NCBI RefSeq assembly: GCF_001456955.1
Contig: NZ_KQ758468.1
Coordinates: forward strand, 248,001-312,000
Length of the DNA: 64,000 nucleotides
Origin: Microbacterium enclense
GTDB taxonomy: Bacteria; Actinomycetota; Actinomycetes; Actinomycetales; Microbacteriaceae
Reading direction: 5' to 3'
Of this stretch, positions 25,316 to 34,146 are shown piece by piece. The notes under the pieces were generated by a model. It was not told where the DNA came from. It was given only the letters and a program-made list of their open reading frames with translations, and ran no database searches. A program made the translations under genes and the position numbers. The first letter of the stretch is position 1, and each line of letters opens with the position of its first letter.

Positions 25316-26860
25316 ATGGCGACTTTCGGCACCCTCTCCGACCGGCTCACAGAGACCTTCCGCAATCTCCGGAAGAAGGGCCAGCTCACGCCCGCCGATG
25401 TCGACGGGACGGTGCGCGAGATCCGTCGCGCGCTGCTCGACGCCGACGTCGCGCTGCCGGTGGTCAAGGAGTTCACCGCCGCGGTCCGCGAGCGCGCCCT
25501 CGGCGACGAGGTCAACCGGGCGCTGAACCCGGCGCAGCAGGTCGTGCAGATCGTCAACGACGAGCTGATCGGCATCCTGGGTGGCCAGCAGCGCCGTCTG
25601 CAGTTCGCCAAGAACCCGCCGACCGTGATCATGCTCGCCGGCCTCCAGGGCTCGGGTAAGACCACCTTCGCCGGCAAGCTCGCCAAGATGCTCGAGAAAG
25701 ACGGGCACACCCCGCTCCTCGTCGCGTGCGATCTCCAGCGACCCAACGCGGTGAACCAGCTGCAGGTCGTCGCCGAGCGCGCCGGCGCCGCCATCTACGC
25801 CCCCGAGCCCGGCAACGGCGTCGGCGACCCCGTCAAGGTCGCGCGCGACGGTGTCGCCCACGCCACCCGCCAGCAGCACGACATCGTCATCATCGACACC
25901 GCCGGTCGTCTCGGCGTCGACGCCGAGCTGATGAAGCAGGCCTCCGACATCCGCAGGGCCACCCAGCCCGACGAGGTGCTCTTCGTCATCGACGCGATGA
26001 TCGGTCAGGATGCCGTGAACACGGCGAAGGCCTTCCAGGACGGTGTCGACTTCACCGGCGTCGTGCTGTCGAAGCTCGACGGTGACGCCCGCGGTGGCGC
26101 CGCCCTCTCGGTCGCCTCCGTCACCGGGCGGCCCATCATCTTCGCCTCGACCGGTGAGGGTCTCGACGACGTCGAGCCGTTCCACCCCGACCGCATGGCA
26201 TCCCGCATCCTCGACCTCGGTGACATCCTCACCCTGATCGAGCAGGCGCAGTCGGCGTTCGACGAAGCCGAAGCGCTGAAGGTCGCCGAGAAGTTCGCGA
26301 CCGACACCTTCACGCTCGAGGACTTCCTGCAGCAGATGCAGCAGATGAAGAAGATGGGCTCCATGAAGAAGATGCTCGGGATGCTCCCGGGCATGGGCAA
26401 CATGAAGCAGCAGCTCGAAGACTTCGACGAGCGCGAGATCGACCGCACCGAGGCCATCATCCGCTCCATGACGCTGGCGGAGCGTCGCAACCCCAAGATC
26501 CTCAACGGCTCGCGGCGTCTGCGCATCGCCCGCGGTTCGGGCATGACCGTCACCGACGTCAACCAGCTCGTGCAGCGCTTCGACCAGGCCGCCAAGATGA
26601 TGAAGACCGTCGCCCGCGGCGGCGTACCCAACATCCCCGGCATGGGGCCGGTGGGCGGCAAGCCCGGCGCGTCGTCGAAGCGCGGCAAGCAGCAGAAGGC
26701 CAAGGGCTCGCGTTCGGGCAATCCGGCCAAGCGCGCGGCCGAGAACGCCGGCATCGCCGCGGCCGCTCCGGCGACGGGGTCGGGCTTCGGTCTGGGCGCT
26801 CAGGCGATGCCGAGCGAGGCCGACCTCGCCGAGCTGCAGAAGATGCTCGGCAAGGGCTGA
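25316..26860 (+). CDS. ffh: signal recognition particle protein Ffh
   Basis: GTPase subunit of SRP; binds 4.5S RNA and signal peptides and docks on FtsY. 514 residues: N domain, G domain with G1 GLQGSGKT at 109-116, IDTAGRLGVDAELMK, SKLDGDARGG, and a Met-rich M domain from about residue 330 (LQQMQQMKKMGSMKKML, SRRLRIARGSG). The C-terminus after about 440 is a Lys/Gly/Ala-rich extension. ATG 25316 is 9 bases after TAAACT (25301-25306). The 183 bases before it hold a small stem GCGCCG/CGGCGC (25280-25295) but no gene. Confidence 0.97.
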   Translation: MATFGTLSDRLTETFRNLRKKGQLTPADVDGTVREIRRALLDADVALPVVKEFTAAVRERALGDEVNRALNPAQQVVQIVNDELIGILGGQQRRLQFAKNPPTVIMLAGLQGSGKTTFAGKLAKMLEKDGHTPLLVACDLQRPNAVNQLQVVAERAGAAIYAPEPGNGVGDPVKVARDGVAHATRQQHDIVIIDTAGRLGVDAELMKQASDIRRATQPDEVLFVIDAMIGQDAVNTAKAFQDGVDFTGVVLSKLDGDARGGAALSVASVTGRPIIFASTGEGLDDVEPFHPDRMASRILDLGDILTLIEQAQSAFDEAEALKVAEKFATDTFTLEDFLQQMQQMKKMGSMKKMLGMLPGMGNMKQQLEDFDEREIDRTEAIIRSMTLAERRNPKILNGSRRLRIARGSGMTVTDVNQLVQRFDQAAKMMKTVARGGVPNIPGMGPVGGKPGASSKRGKQQKAKGSRSGNPAKRAAENAGIAAAAPATGSGFGLGAQAMPSEADLAELQKMLGKG

Positions 26861-26878
26861 CCGGCTCGGGTCTCCTTC

Positions 26879-27619
26879 TCAGGGCAGGACGCCGGCGTCC
26901 TGCAGGGCGGACATGACCGTCTGCTCGATCGCCCGTTGCCCGCGCGCGGTCGGGTGCACGTCGTCGGACTGCATCCAGTCGGGGTGGCCGGCCAGCGGCT
27001 GACCGACGTCGATGTACGTGCCGCCGATCGATTCGACGGCGTCGCGCAGCGCTTCAGAGGTGACCGCGGTGTCATCCGGCACCTGCGGATCGTCGTTCCA
27101 GATCGTGCTGAAAGCGACGATGCGCGCGTCGGGCGCCGCGGCGTGCAGGGTCTCGATCGTGTCGGCGGTGTCGTAGCGGATCTCATCGGCGTCGACCCAG
27201 AAGTCGTTGCTCGACGACTGCACGATGAGCAGGTCGGGCTGCAACGCGGCGATCGCGGGGATGAGCCCCGAGTACGGTGTGCCGCAGTCGCCCTGCACGA
27301 CGAACCCCATCCCGGGGCACGCGAGGTTGGTCACCGAGATGTGCGCCCGCTCGGCGAGCAGGTGGGGCCATGCCTCGCGAGGCGGGAGGCCGAACCCCGA
27401 CATGATCGAGTCGCCGAGCGTCACCACGTGCTCGGCGGCCGTCGGGGTGGACGACGACGTCGGTGACGCGGATGCCGCGAGCGCGGGTGGCGCGAAGGTC
27501 GCCGGTGCGAGGGGCGGTGCCGCGGTGACCGGCTCGGCCGCGCAGCCCGCGACGAGCGCCGCGGTGGCGGCCGAGACCGCCGCGAACGCGATGGCCGTTG
27601 CGCGGCGTCGGAAGATCAT
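26879..27619 (-). CDS. SGNH/GDSL-type esterase lipoprotein
   Basis: 246 residues. Signal peptide with lipobox LVAGC (Cys26), an Ala/Pro/Ser-rich linker to about residue 60, then an SGNH hydrolase domain: block I GDSIMSGFG with the nucleophile Ser, block III-like QSSSNDFW, and block V DDVHPTARG with the catalytic Asp and His. Probably an extracytoplasmic membrane-anchored esterase; substrate unknown. Convergent with ffh, 18 bases apart, without an obvious hairpin. Confidence 0.85.
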   Translation of the reverse strand: MIFRRRATAIAFAAVSAATAALVAGCAAEPVTAAPPLAPATFAPPALAASASPTSSSTPTAAEHVVTLGDSIMSGFGLPPREAWPHLLAERAHISVTNLACPGMGFVVQGDCGTPYSGLIPAIAALQPDLLIVQSSSNDFWVDADEIRYDTADTIETLHAAAPDARIVAFSTIWNDDPQVPDDTAVTSEALRDAVESIGGTYIDVGQPLAGHPDWMQSDDVHPTARGQRAIEQTVMSALQDAGVLP

Positions 27620-27660
27620 GCCGCGATCCTACGAGTGCGCGGCTATGAGAGAGCGTCGAG

Positions 27661-28824
27661 TCAGACCCGCAACGCGGCGAGGTGCTCGCGCAGCGTGGGA
27701 CCGCCGCGGAACTCGCGGATCAGATGCTGCACGACCTCGCGCAGGTCGCCGTCGGCCGCCTCGGCCACCGCGATCTGCCGCGCGGAGCTACCGCCCGTGG
27801 CCAGGATTGTCTCGAGGCTGGCGAACTCTTTGGCGCAATGCAGCTCGAGCGCGACGTCGGCCAGCTCCTCCATCGTCTCGCGCAGGTGCTCGACGACCGG
27901 GCGCTGCGTCCCGGCGCGGTCCACGATCACCCGCGCATCGAGGCCGTAGCGCGCGGCGCGCCACTTGTTCTCGCGCGCGTACCAGGGCGGGATGCCGGGG
28001 AGCTCCCGCCCCTCGTCGATGAGGCGCGAGAAGTGCTCGACGAGCGTCTGCGCGAGGGCGGCGACGGCGGCGAGCTCGGGCAACGTCGACATGCCGTCGC
28101 ACGCGCGGATCTCGACCGTGCCCCACTTCGGCGCCGGACGGATGTCCCACCGCACCTCGCTGGCATCCGCCATGACGCCCGTGCGCACCATGTCGTCGAG
28201 ATAGTTCTCGAAATCGCCCCAGGTGTCGAGCTGCCACGGCAGTCCCGCGGTGGGCAGCTGCTGGAACACGAGTGCCCGGTTCGATGCGTATCCGGTGCGC
28301 TCGCCCGCCCAGAACGGGCTCGACGCCGACAGGGCCTGCAGGTGGGGGAGGTAGACGTTCAGCGCGTTGACGATCGGGATGACCTTCTCGACGTCATCGA
28401 CCCCGATGTGCACGTGGATGCCCCAGATCATCATGTTGCGACCCCACCACTGGGTGCGCTCGATGAGGGTGTGATAGCGCGTCTTGTCGGTGACCTGCTG
28501 GTCGTACCACTGCGCGAACGGGTGGCTTCCGGCGCACAGCATCTCGACCCCGCGCGGCTCGGTCTCCTCGCGCAGGGCGCAGATGGCGTCGCCGATGTCG
28601 TCGACGGCCTCGGCGACGGTGTGTCCGACACCGCTGGTGACCTCGACGGTGTTCGTCAGCAGCTCGCCGGTGACGGTGAAGCGCTCGAGCGCGGTCCTGT
28701 CCTCGAGGTGCTCGAGGATCTCCGGTGCGCGGGGGACCAGATCGCCGGTCTCGCGGTCGGCGAGCATGAGCTCCCACTCCAGACCCACGGACGAACGCGT
28801 CGATGCAGCGAACGGCAGCCTCAT
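27661..28824 (-). CDS. YbdK-type carboxylate-amine ligase (glutamate--cysteine ligase family 2)
   Basis: 387 residues of the GCS2 family: ATP-dependent weak glutamate-cysteine ligase-like enzymes of uncertain physiological substrate. N-terminal SSVGLEWELMLADRETGDL, the central GIHVHIGV with conserved histidines, VEIRACDGMSTL near residue 245, and WYARENKWRAARYGLDA. ATG 28824 chosen; minus-strand CAGACT lies 7 bases upstream. The frame is open about 10 codons further without support. Actinobacteria use mycothiol, so true glutathione synthesis is not implied. Confidence 0.85.
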   Translation of the reverse strand: MRLPFAASTRSSVGLEWELMLADRETGDLVPRAPEILEHLEDRTALERFTVTGELLTNTVEVTSGVGHTVAEAVDDIGDAICALREETEPRGVEMLCAGSHPFAQWYDQQVTDKTRYHTLIERTQWWGRNMMIWGIHVHIGVDDVEKVIPIVNALNVYLPHLQALSASSPFWAGERTGYASNRALVFQQLPTAGLPWQLDTWGDFENYLDDMVRTGVMADASEVRWDIRPAPKWGTVEIRACDGMSTLPELAAVAALAQTLVEHFSRLIDEGRELPGIPPWYARENKWRAARYGLDARVIVDRAGTQRPVVEHLRETMEELADVALELHCAKEFASLETILATGGSSARQIAVAEAADGDLREVVQHLIREFRGGPTLREHLAALRV

Positions 28825-28926
28825 GCGGCTCAGTCTGGCACGGCGCCCTCGCACGGCGACGCTCCGCTACGCTGCGCGACGCACCGTGTCGTTTCGCTTC
28901 GCCTGTCACGGCGAGGCGCGGGGATC

Positions 28927-28966
28927 TGGCAGAATAGAGGGCTGGACCCGCCACTCGACCCTCTAT
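28927..28966 (+). promoter_or_regulatory. rpsP promoter (extended -10) and leader hairpin
   Basis: TGGCAGAAT (28927-28935) is an extended -10-like element also found before rplS at 32771-32779. Immediately after is a stem ATAGAGGG (28934-28941) / CCCTCTAT (28959-28966) with a 17-base loop. The rpsP start is 91 bases further on, so the mRNA has a long leader in which ribosomal feedback could act. Confidence 0.5.
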
Positions 28967-29057
28967 CCAGTGTCGGTCCACCCTTTTGAGCTTCCGCCGG
29001 GTGTGCACCCCACTCTCCAGGCGTTCGGTTCGTTCGTTTTCATCATTTGGAGTCATC

Positions 29058-29471
29058 GTGGCTGTCAAGATCCGTCTCAAGCGCCTCGGAAAGATCCGCG
29101 CGCCCTACTACCGCATCGTCGTCGCCGACTCGCGCACCAAGCGCGATGGTCGTGTCATCGAGGAGATCGGCAAGTACCACCCGACCGAGGAGCCCTCGTT
29201 CATCGAGGTCGACTCGGACCGCGCGCAGTACTGGCTCTCGGTCGGCGCGCAGCCGACCGAGCAGGTCGCCGCCATCCTCAAGCTCACGGGCGACTGGGGC
29301 AAGTTCAAGGGCGACAAGGACGCCGTCTCCACCGTCAAGGTGCGCGAGCCCAAGGCCGCGTTCGAGGCCGACGCCTCGAAGAAGTCGGTCGTGAAGCCCA
29401 AGGCCGAGAAGAAGGCCGACGCTCCCGCCGAGGCGCCCACTGAGGACGCCGCCGAGACCTCGGCCGAGTAA
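29058..29471 (+). CDS. rpsP: 30S ribosomal protein bS16
   Basis: Small-subunit assembly protein. 137 residues: the first ~85 are canonical ([52 protein letters not shown]), followed by a long Lys/Ala/Glu-rich tail as seen in actinobacterial S16. GTG 29058 follows TTGGAG. Leads the rpsP-KH-rimM-trmD operon; the next gene starts 5 bases after the stop. Confidence 0.96.
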   Translation: MAVKIRLKRLGKIRAPYYRIVVADSRTKRDGRVIEEIGKYHPTEEPSFIEVDSDRAQYWLSVGAQPTEQVAAILKLTGDWGKFKGDKDAVSTVKVREPKAAFEADASKKSVVKPKAEKKADAPAEAPTEDAAETSAE

Positions 29472-29476
29472 TTCCC

Positions 29477-29707
29477 GTGCTGTCTGCCGCGCTCGAACAC
29501 GTCGTCAAGGGGATCGTCGATCACCCGGATGCCGTGACCATCCGTTCCAGCACCTCTCCCCGCGGAGACGTGCTGGAGGTTCGCGTGCACCCCGATGACC
29601 GGGGTCGCGTGATCGGGCGCGGCGGACGCACCGCCAAGGCGCTGCGCACGCTCATCACCGCTCTCGCAGACGGTCGCCGCGTGCGCGTCGACGTCGCCGA
29701 CGACTGA
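29477..29707 (+). CDS. KH-domain RNA-binding protein (KhpA-like)
   Basis: 76 residues forming one KH domain: LEVRVHPDDRGRVIGRGGRT AKALR contains the RNA-contacting GxxG loop as GRGG. Small KH proteins in this operon position are KhpA-type RNA chaperones. GTG start 29477, 5 bases after rpsP. The stop TGA shares a base with the rimM ATG (TGATG). Confidence 0.88.
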   Translation: MLSAALEHVVKGIVDHPDAVTIRSSTSPRGDVLEVRVHPDDRGRVIGRGGRTAKALRTLITALADGRRVRVDVADD

Positions 29708-30390
29708 TGGCGGCCGGCGACACCGCGGGCGCGCAGCCCGCCAAGACCCAGCTCCGGGTCGGACGCCTCGTCAAGGCCCACGGCCTGAAAGGCGCGTTCA
29801 AGCTCGAGCTGTACACCGACGATCCCGACGGCCGTTTCGTGCCGGGCAGCACGTTCACCCTGCAGGTGCCGGAGTCCTCGCCGTGGCATGGCCGCGAGCT
29901 GACGGTCCGTGAGTTCCGCTGGATGAACTCGCACCCCGTCGTCTTCTTCGAGGGCGTCGACGACCGCACCGCGGCCGAAGAGCTCGTCAAGGCGATCCTG
30001 TGGATCGATCAAGACGCCGAGACGGCCCCCGCCGAAGACGACGCCTGGTACGACCACCAGCTCGTGGGACTCAACGTCGTGCGCGACGGGGTCGTCATCG
30101 GCCGCGTCGTACGGGTCGACCACTTCCCCGCGCAGGATCTGCTGATCGTCCGCCCCTCGGGTGAAGACCGCGAGGTGCTCGTGCCCTTCGTCGGCGCCAT
30201 CGTTCCCGAGGTCGACATCGCCGGCGGTCGCGTGGTCGTCACCCCGCCCACGGGTCTGTTCGAAGACCTGCCCAGCGACGACGGCGACGAGCCGGAGGCC
30301 GAGAGCGCGGCATCCGCCGACGCCGATGACGCGGCTACCGCCGACGCCGAGACCGACGGCGACGAGAACACCGCCACCCGCGAGGACTGA
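29707..30390 (+). CDS. rimM: ribosome maturation factor RimM
   Basis: Binds S19 and aids 30S head assembly. 227 residues. N-terminal [24 protein letters not shown] near residue 16, PRC-barrel part from about 105 with [12 protein letters not shown] and [26 protein letters not shown]. The last ~45 residues are an Ala/Asp/Glu-rich acidic tail beyond the usual length. ATG 29707 overlaps the KH-gene stop. trmD starts one base after its stop. Confidence 0.95.
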   Translation: MAAGDTAGAQPAKTQLRVGRLVKAHGLKGAFKLELYTDDPDGRFVPGSTFTLQVPESSPWHGRELTVREFRWMNSHPVVFFEGVDDRTAAEELVKAILWIDQDAETAPAEDDAWYDHQLVGLNVVRDGVVIGRVVRVDHFPAQDLLIVRPSGEDREVLVPFVGAIVPEVDIAGGRVVVTPPTGLFEDLPSDDGDEPEAESAASADADDAATADAETDGDENTATRED

Positions 30391-30391
30391 C

Positions 30392-31081
30392 GTGCGCATC
30401 GACATCGTGTCGATCTTCCCCACGATCTTCGACGCGCTCGAGGTGTCGCTGCTGGGCAAGGCACGGCAGAGCGGCCTGCTCGACGTGCACGTGCACGACC
30501 TGCGTGAGCACACGCACGACCGTCACCGCACCGTCGACGACACCCCCTACGGCGGGGGAGCCGGCATGGTCATGAAGCCCGAGCCCTGGGGCGAGGCACT
30601 GGATGCCGTCGCCGGCGACGCCCCCGAGCGTCCCGTCATCATCTTCCCGTCGCCAGCGGGTGAGCGGTTCACGCAGGCCACCGCGCGCGAACTGTCGGCC
30701 GCGCCGCACCTCGTCTTCGGGTGCGGCCGTTACGAGGGCATCGACGAGCGGGTGTTCGACTACGCCGCCGAGCTCGGCGACGTGCGCCTGATCAGCCTCG
30801 GCGATTACGTGCTGAACGGGGGAGAGGTCGCCGTCATGGCGATGGTCGAGGCGATCGGCCGACTCATCCCCGGCGTCGTCGGCAACCCCGAGAGCCTCGT
30901 CGAGGAGTCGCACGAAGACGGCCTGCTGGAGTACCCCTCTTTCACCAAGCCCGCCGTCTGGCGCGATCGGGAGGTGCCGCCGGTGCTGCTGAGCGGCAAT
31001 CACGGCGCGGTCGCCGCGTGGCGGCGCGAACAGCAGCTCGTGCGCACGCGCGAGCGCCGACCCGACCTCCTCGCCGACTGA
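30392..31081 (+). CDS. trmD: tRNA (guanine(37)-N1)-methyltransferase
   Basis: SPOUT-class methyltransferase making m1G37 next to the anticodon, which prevents +1 frameshifting. 229 residues. [20 protein letters not shown] at the N-terminus; [19 protein letters not shown] near 48; the knot region [12 protein letters not shown] and [19 protein letters not shown] near 130. GTG 30392 chosen for homology and spacing. Last gene of the operon. Confidence 0.96.
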   Translation: MRIDIVSIFPTIFDALEVSLLGKARQSGLLDVHVHDLREHTHDRHRTVDDTPYGGGAGMVMKPEPWGEALDAVAGDAPERPVIIFPSPAGERFTQATARELSAAPHLVFGCGRYEGIDERVFDYAAELGDVRLISLGDYVLNGGEVAVMAMVEAIGRLIPGVVGNPESLVEESHEDGLLEYPSFTKPAVWRDREVPPVLLSGNHGAVAAWRREQQLVRTRERRPDLLAD

Positions 31082-31222
31082 TCTCGCGGCCCCTGGGCCC
31101 GTCGGCGGCCGGAGCGCTGCGACAGCGCCCGGCAGTGGCATCCAGGATCTCGCGCGGACGTTCTGCGCGCCGATGAACGCGCACCGTCGCAGGGTCCGCG
31201 GGGAATGGGCGATCTGCGAGCC

Positions 31223-31301
31223 TTCGACGCCGCGCGGTCCGGGTACGACGGACGCTGCGGCACACGGCCTCCGCGGTGGGGAGCGTTCGACGCCGCGCGG
31301 T
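31223..31301. repeat. short direct repeat in the trmD-map gap
   Basis: TTCGACGCCGCGCGGT occurs at 31223-31238 and 31286-31301 (period 63), each followed by a related GTCCG(A)CGGA(T)G string. The 272-base gap (31082-31353) between convergent trmD and map holds no other feature I can support. Confidence 0.5.
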
Positions 31302-31353
31302 GCGCGTCCGACGGATGCCGCGACGTCGGCACCGCGGCATCCGGGATCGTCCG

Positions 31354-32136
31354 TCAGTCGACGCCGAGGAACGAGCGGTCGGTCAGCACGATCGGGCCGT
31401 CGGGCGTGATCGCGACCGTGTGCTCGGAGTGCGAGCCCCGAGAGCCGTCGGCGCTGCGCAGCGTCCAACCGTCGGGGTCGGTGACCAGTCGGTCGGTGGT
31501 GTGGAGGAACCACGGCTCGAGCGCCACGACGAGGCCCGGGCGCAGCGGGTATCCGCGGCCGGCCTTGCCGTCGTTGGCGACGTGGGGATCGCCGTGCATG
31601 GTACGGCCGACGCCGTGGCCGCCGAAGTCCGTGTTGATCGACAGGCCTTCGGCGTGGGCGACGGCGGCGATGGCGGCCGAGATGTCGCCGATCTTCTTGC
31701 CGACGGTGGCGTTCTCGATGGCCGCGGCGAGGGCGCGCTGGGTGGTGTCGATGAGCGCGAGGTCTTCGTCGCGCGCGGTGCCGACGACGAACGACACCGC
31801 CGAGTCTGCGACCCATCCGTCGACCGAGGCCGCGAAGTCGAGCGAGACGAGGTCGCCGTCGCGCAGCGTGTAGTCGTGGGGGAGGCCGTGCAGGACCGCG
31901 TCGTTGACCGACGTGCACAGCACCTTGCCGAACGGGCTCGCTCCGAACGAGGGGTGGTAGTCGATGTAGCAGGACTCGGCTCCCGCGGCACGGATCATCT
32001 CGTGCGCACGGCGGTCGAGGTGCAGCAGGTTGGTGCCCACCTTGGTCTCGTCGCGCAGCGTCGCCAGGACCTCCGCGACGAAGCGTCCGGCGGGGCGCAT
32101 CGCGTCGATCTCGGCCGGGGTGCGCAGTTCGATCAT
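31354..32136 (-). CDS. map: type I methionine aminopeptidase
   Basis: Removes the initiator Met from new proteins. 260 residues. Metal ligands appear in order: LDFAASVDGWVADSAVSF (two Asp), GGHGVGRTMHGDP (His), ALEPWF (Glu) and SEHTVAIT (Glu); substrate His in VLHGLPHDY. The frame is open much further upstream, but MIELRTPAEIDAMRPAGR is the family N-terminus, so ATG 32136 is the start, with GAAAGGGA before it. No N-terminal zinc-finger extension. Convergent with trmD. Confidence 0.95.
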   Translation of the reverse strand: MIELRTPAEIDAMRPAGRFVAEVLATLRDETKVGTNLLHLDRRAHEMIRAAGAESCYIDYHPSFGASPFGKVLCTSVNDAVLHGLPHDYTLRDGDLVSLDFAASVDGWVADSAVSFVVGTARDEDLALIDTTQRALAAAIENATVGKKIGDISAAIAAVAHAEGLSINTDFGGHGVGRTMHGDPHVANDGKAGRGYPLRPGLVVALEPWFLHTTDRLVTDPDGWTLRSADGSRGSHSEHTVAITPDGPIVLTDRSFLGVD

Positions 32137-32251
32137 GGTGGTTCCCTTTCGTCGAACCCCCATTCTCCCCGATGGATGCCGTCGGCCCGGGTGCCGCCGC
32201 GGCATGGCGTTCTCAAAGGCCGCGCACATCGTGCGGTCGTAGCATCGGGTC

Positions 32252-32743
32252 ATGGTGCTGCGCCGACTCTTCCTCCGCTGGTTGTTCCCGGCCGCCTTCG
32301 TGCTGCCGCTGTGGCTCTTCGTCGGATGGATCGTGTTCTCCGGTGGCAGCGGGTGGGCGCTGCTGTGGCTGTTCGTCGCGGTGCCCGCCGTCTTCGTGTC
32401 GCAGCTGGTGCTGGCCCTGCTGATCCGGGGCCGAGCCAGCGTCCGTGAGACGCGCGCGGTGTCGTGGCGCGACCTGGCGGGCGTCGGCGTCTGGCAGCTG
32501 GTGATCGTCGCGCTGGGCGTCTTCGACTCGCGGGTGTTCTTCCCGCTGCTCGTGCTGTCGATCGTCGGCGCACTGCTGCTGTTCTGGTCGTCGCTCGCGC
32601 AGCTGTGGAACGAGGCGCGCGGCGCGGTGACCGTGCTGCACAGCTCCGACGGCACGGCGTACATCCCGCCGACGCGCGAACGGCCTCAGCCGCCGGTCGG
32701 GGGCGAGGTCATCGTCGTCCCCGAGAACCGGCGAGCCGACTGA
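32252..32743 (+). CDS. small membrane protein of unknown function
   Basis: 163 residues with about four hydrophobic helices: roughly 8-30, 34-58, 78-95 and 98-115, followed by a hydrophilic tail with Pro-rich YIPPTRERPQPPVGGE. A basic N-terminus (MVLRRLFLRW) suggests the first helix starts inside. No family recognised; similar proteins in relatives are sometimes labelled MFS permease, but four helices are too few for that. ATG 32252 is 6 bases after TAGCAT (32240-32245). Divergent from map. Confidence 0.7.
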   Translation: MVLRRLFLRWLFPAAFVLPLWLFVGWIVFSGGSGWALLWLFVAVPAVFVSQLVLALLIRGRASVRETRAVSWRDLAGVGVWQLVIVALGVFDSRVFFPLLVLSIVGALLLFWSSLAQLWNEARGAVTVLHSSDGTAYIPPTRERPQPPVGGEVIVVPENRRAD

Positions 32744-32770
32744 GCCCGTTTTGGCCGGTCGGCCCGGGCG

Positions 32771-32889
32771 TGGCAGAATGGTCGATCGTGCCCTGACCGG
32801 CTCTGCCTCAGGGGAGTCACGTCGCATCCGCGGCCTCGGGTACGCCTCATCCTTTTCCCTCTTATCGTGCGATCGACCTGTGGCGGTCG
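32771..32889 (+). promoter_or_regulatory. rplS promoter and structured leader
   Basis: TGGCAGAAT (32771-32779) repeats the extended -10-like element of rpsP. The ~120-base leader holds a stem CCCTGA (32791-32796) / TCAGGG (32808-32813) and a smaller one CGACC/GGTCG (32874-32889) just before the AGGAAG ribosome-binding site. Confidence 0.5.
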
Positions 32890-32904
32890 CAGGAAGTGAC
32901 GATC

Positions 32905-33252
32905 ATGCAGATCCTCGACTCCGTCGACGCGGCTTCGCTGCGCTCCGACATCCCCGCCTTCGCTCCCGGTGACACCGTCAAGGTGCACGTGAACATCACC
33001 GAAGGCAACCGTTCGCGTATCCAGGTCTTCCAGGGCGTCGTCATCGGCCGTTCGGGCGACGGCGTGCGCGAGACCTTCTGCGTCCGCAAGGTCAGCTTCC
33101 AGGTCGGCGTCGAGCGTACCTTCCCGGTGCACAGCCCCGTTATCGACCACATCGAGGTCGTCACCCGCGGTGACGTGCGTCGCGCGAAGCTCTACTACCT
33201 CCGCAGCCTGCGTGGCAAGAAGGCCAAGATCAAGGAGAAGCGCGACCGCTGA
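32905..33252 (+). CDS. rplS: 50S ribosomal protein bL19
   Basis: Large-subunit protein at the 30S-50S interface. 115 residues with [20 protein letters not shown] near 20, [19 protein letters not shown], and [20 protein letters not shown] at the C-terminus. ATG 32905 is preferred over GTG 32896 because AGGAAG (32891-32896) is correctly spaced for it. A strong terminator follows, so it may be expressed alone apart from read-through into lepB. Confidence 0.97.
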   Translation: MQILDSVDAASLRSDIPAFAPGDTVKVHVNITEGNRSRIQVFQGVVIGRSGDGVRETFCVRKVSFQVGVERTFPVHSPVIDHIEVVTRGDVRRAKLYYLRSLRGKKAKIKEKRDR

Positions 33253-33263
33253 GTCCGCTCTCT

Positions 33264-33306
33264 CGAACGCCCCGTGGGTTTCACCCGCGGGGCGTTCGGC
33301 GTTTTC
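33264..33306 (+). terminator. intrinsic terminator after rplS
   Basis: CGAACGCCCCG (33264-33274) pairs with CGGGGCGTTCG (33288-33298), extended by GGGT/ACCC around TTC, and is followed by GCGTTTT. Best terminator of the window with the one after tsf. Confidence 0.85.
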
Positions 33307-33396
33307 GGGGGTGGCTCTGTCGTTGCGCGGCATCCGGGTGTGCGACCCTGGTCTGTGCGGTTCTGTCGGCGTGCGACGAACCCGGTGAAGGAACAC

Positions 33397-34146
33397 ATGA
33401 GCGACCAGACCGCCTCGACCCCGGATGCCACGGCTTCCGCCGCTCCCGAGCGACGCCGCCGCGGGTGGGGCGCATTCTTCCGCGACCTGATCGTCATCAT
33501 CGCCATCGCGCTGCTGGTGTCGTTCCTGGTGAAGACCTTCGTAGTGCGCTCGTTCTACATCCCGTCGGCGTCGATGGAGGACACGCTCCTGATCAAGGAC
33601 CGCATCCTGGTCGATGAGCTGACCCCGCGCTTCGGCGAGTACTCCCGCGGCGACGTCGTCGTCTTCCGCGACCCGGGCGGGTGGCTTCCGGCGAAGCCGG
33701 TCGAGGAGCGCTCCCCGGTCGTCGAGGGCGCGGACTGGGTGCTGTCGCTGTTCGGCCTGTCCGCCCCCGACAGCGACGACCACCTCATCAAGCGCGTGAT
33801 CGGCACCGCGGGCGACCACGTCGTGTGCTGCAACGCCCTCGGGCAGACGACCGTGAACGGCGTGCCGATCGAGGAGCCGTACGTGCGCCTCGCCCCCGGT
33901 GCCACCGCGCCCGAGCCGGTGCCCTACGACGTGACGGTTCCCGACGGGTCGCTGTGGGTGCTGGGCGACAATCGCAACAGCTCGCGCGATTCCCGCTACA
34001 ACCAGGATCAGCCGAGCAAGGGGTTCGTGCCCGTCGACAACGTCGTGGGCCGGGCGTTCCTCATCACCTGGCCGTTCACGCGATTCGGGCTGATCGACTT
34101 CCACCACGAGGTGTTCGCGGGGGTTCCCGCGCCGGCCGAGCAGTGA
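33397..34146 (+). CDS. lepB: signal peptidase I
   Basis: Membrane serine protease that cleaves Sec/Tat signal peptides. 249 residues: cytosolic N-terminus with RRRR, one membrane anchor about 31-50, box B Ser59 (PSASM), Lys132 in HLIKRVIG as the general base, and box E GDNRNSSRDSR. A Cys pair (VCCN) lies near residue 141. ATG 33397 follows AAGGA; the frame itself opens earlier at 33274 inside the rplS terminator. The stop overlaps rnhB by GTGA. Confidence 0.95.
   Translation: MSDQTASTPDATASAAPERRRRGWGAFFRDLIVIIAIALLVSFLVKTFVVRSFYIPSASMEDTLLIKDRILVDELTPRFGEYSRGDVVVFRDPGGWLPAKPVEERSPVVEGADWVLSLFGLSAPDSDDHLIKRVIGTAGDHVVCCNALGQTTVNGVPIEEPYVRLAPGATAPEPVPYDVTVPDGSLWVLGDNRNSSRDSRYNQDQPSKGFVPVDNVVGRAFLITWPFTRFGLIDFHHEVFAGVPAPAEQ

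Noticed and set aside
32137..32664. Long N-terminal extension of methionine aminopeptidase (436 codons in total)
   Set aside because: The extension runs antisense through the 32252 membrane-protein gene, and ATG 32136 matches the family N-terminus.
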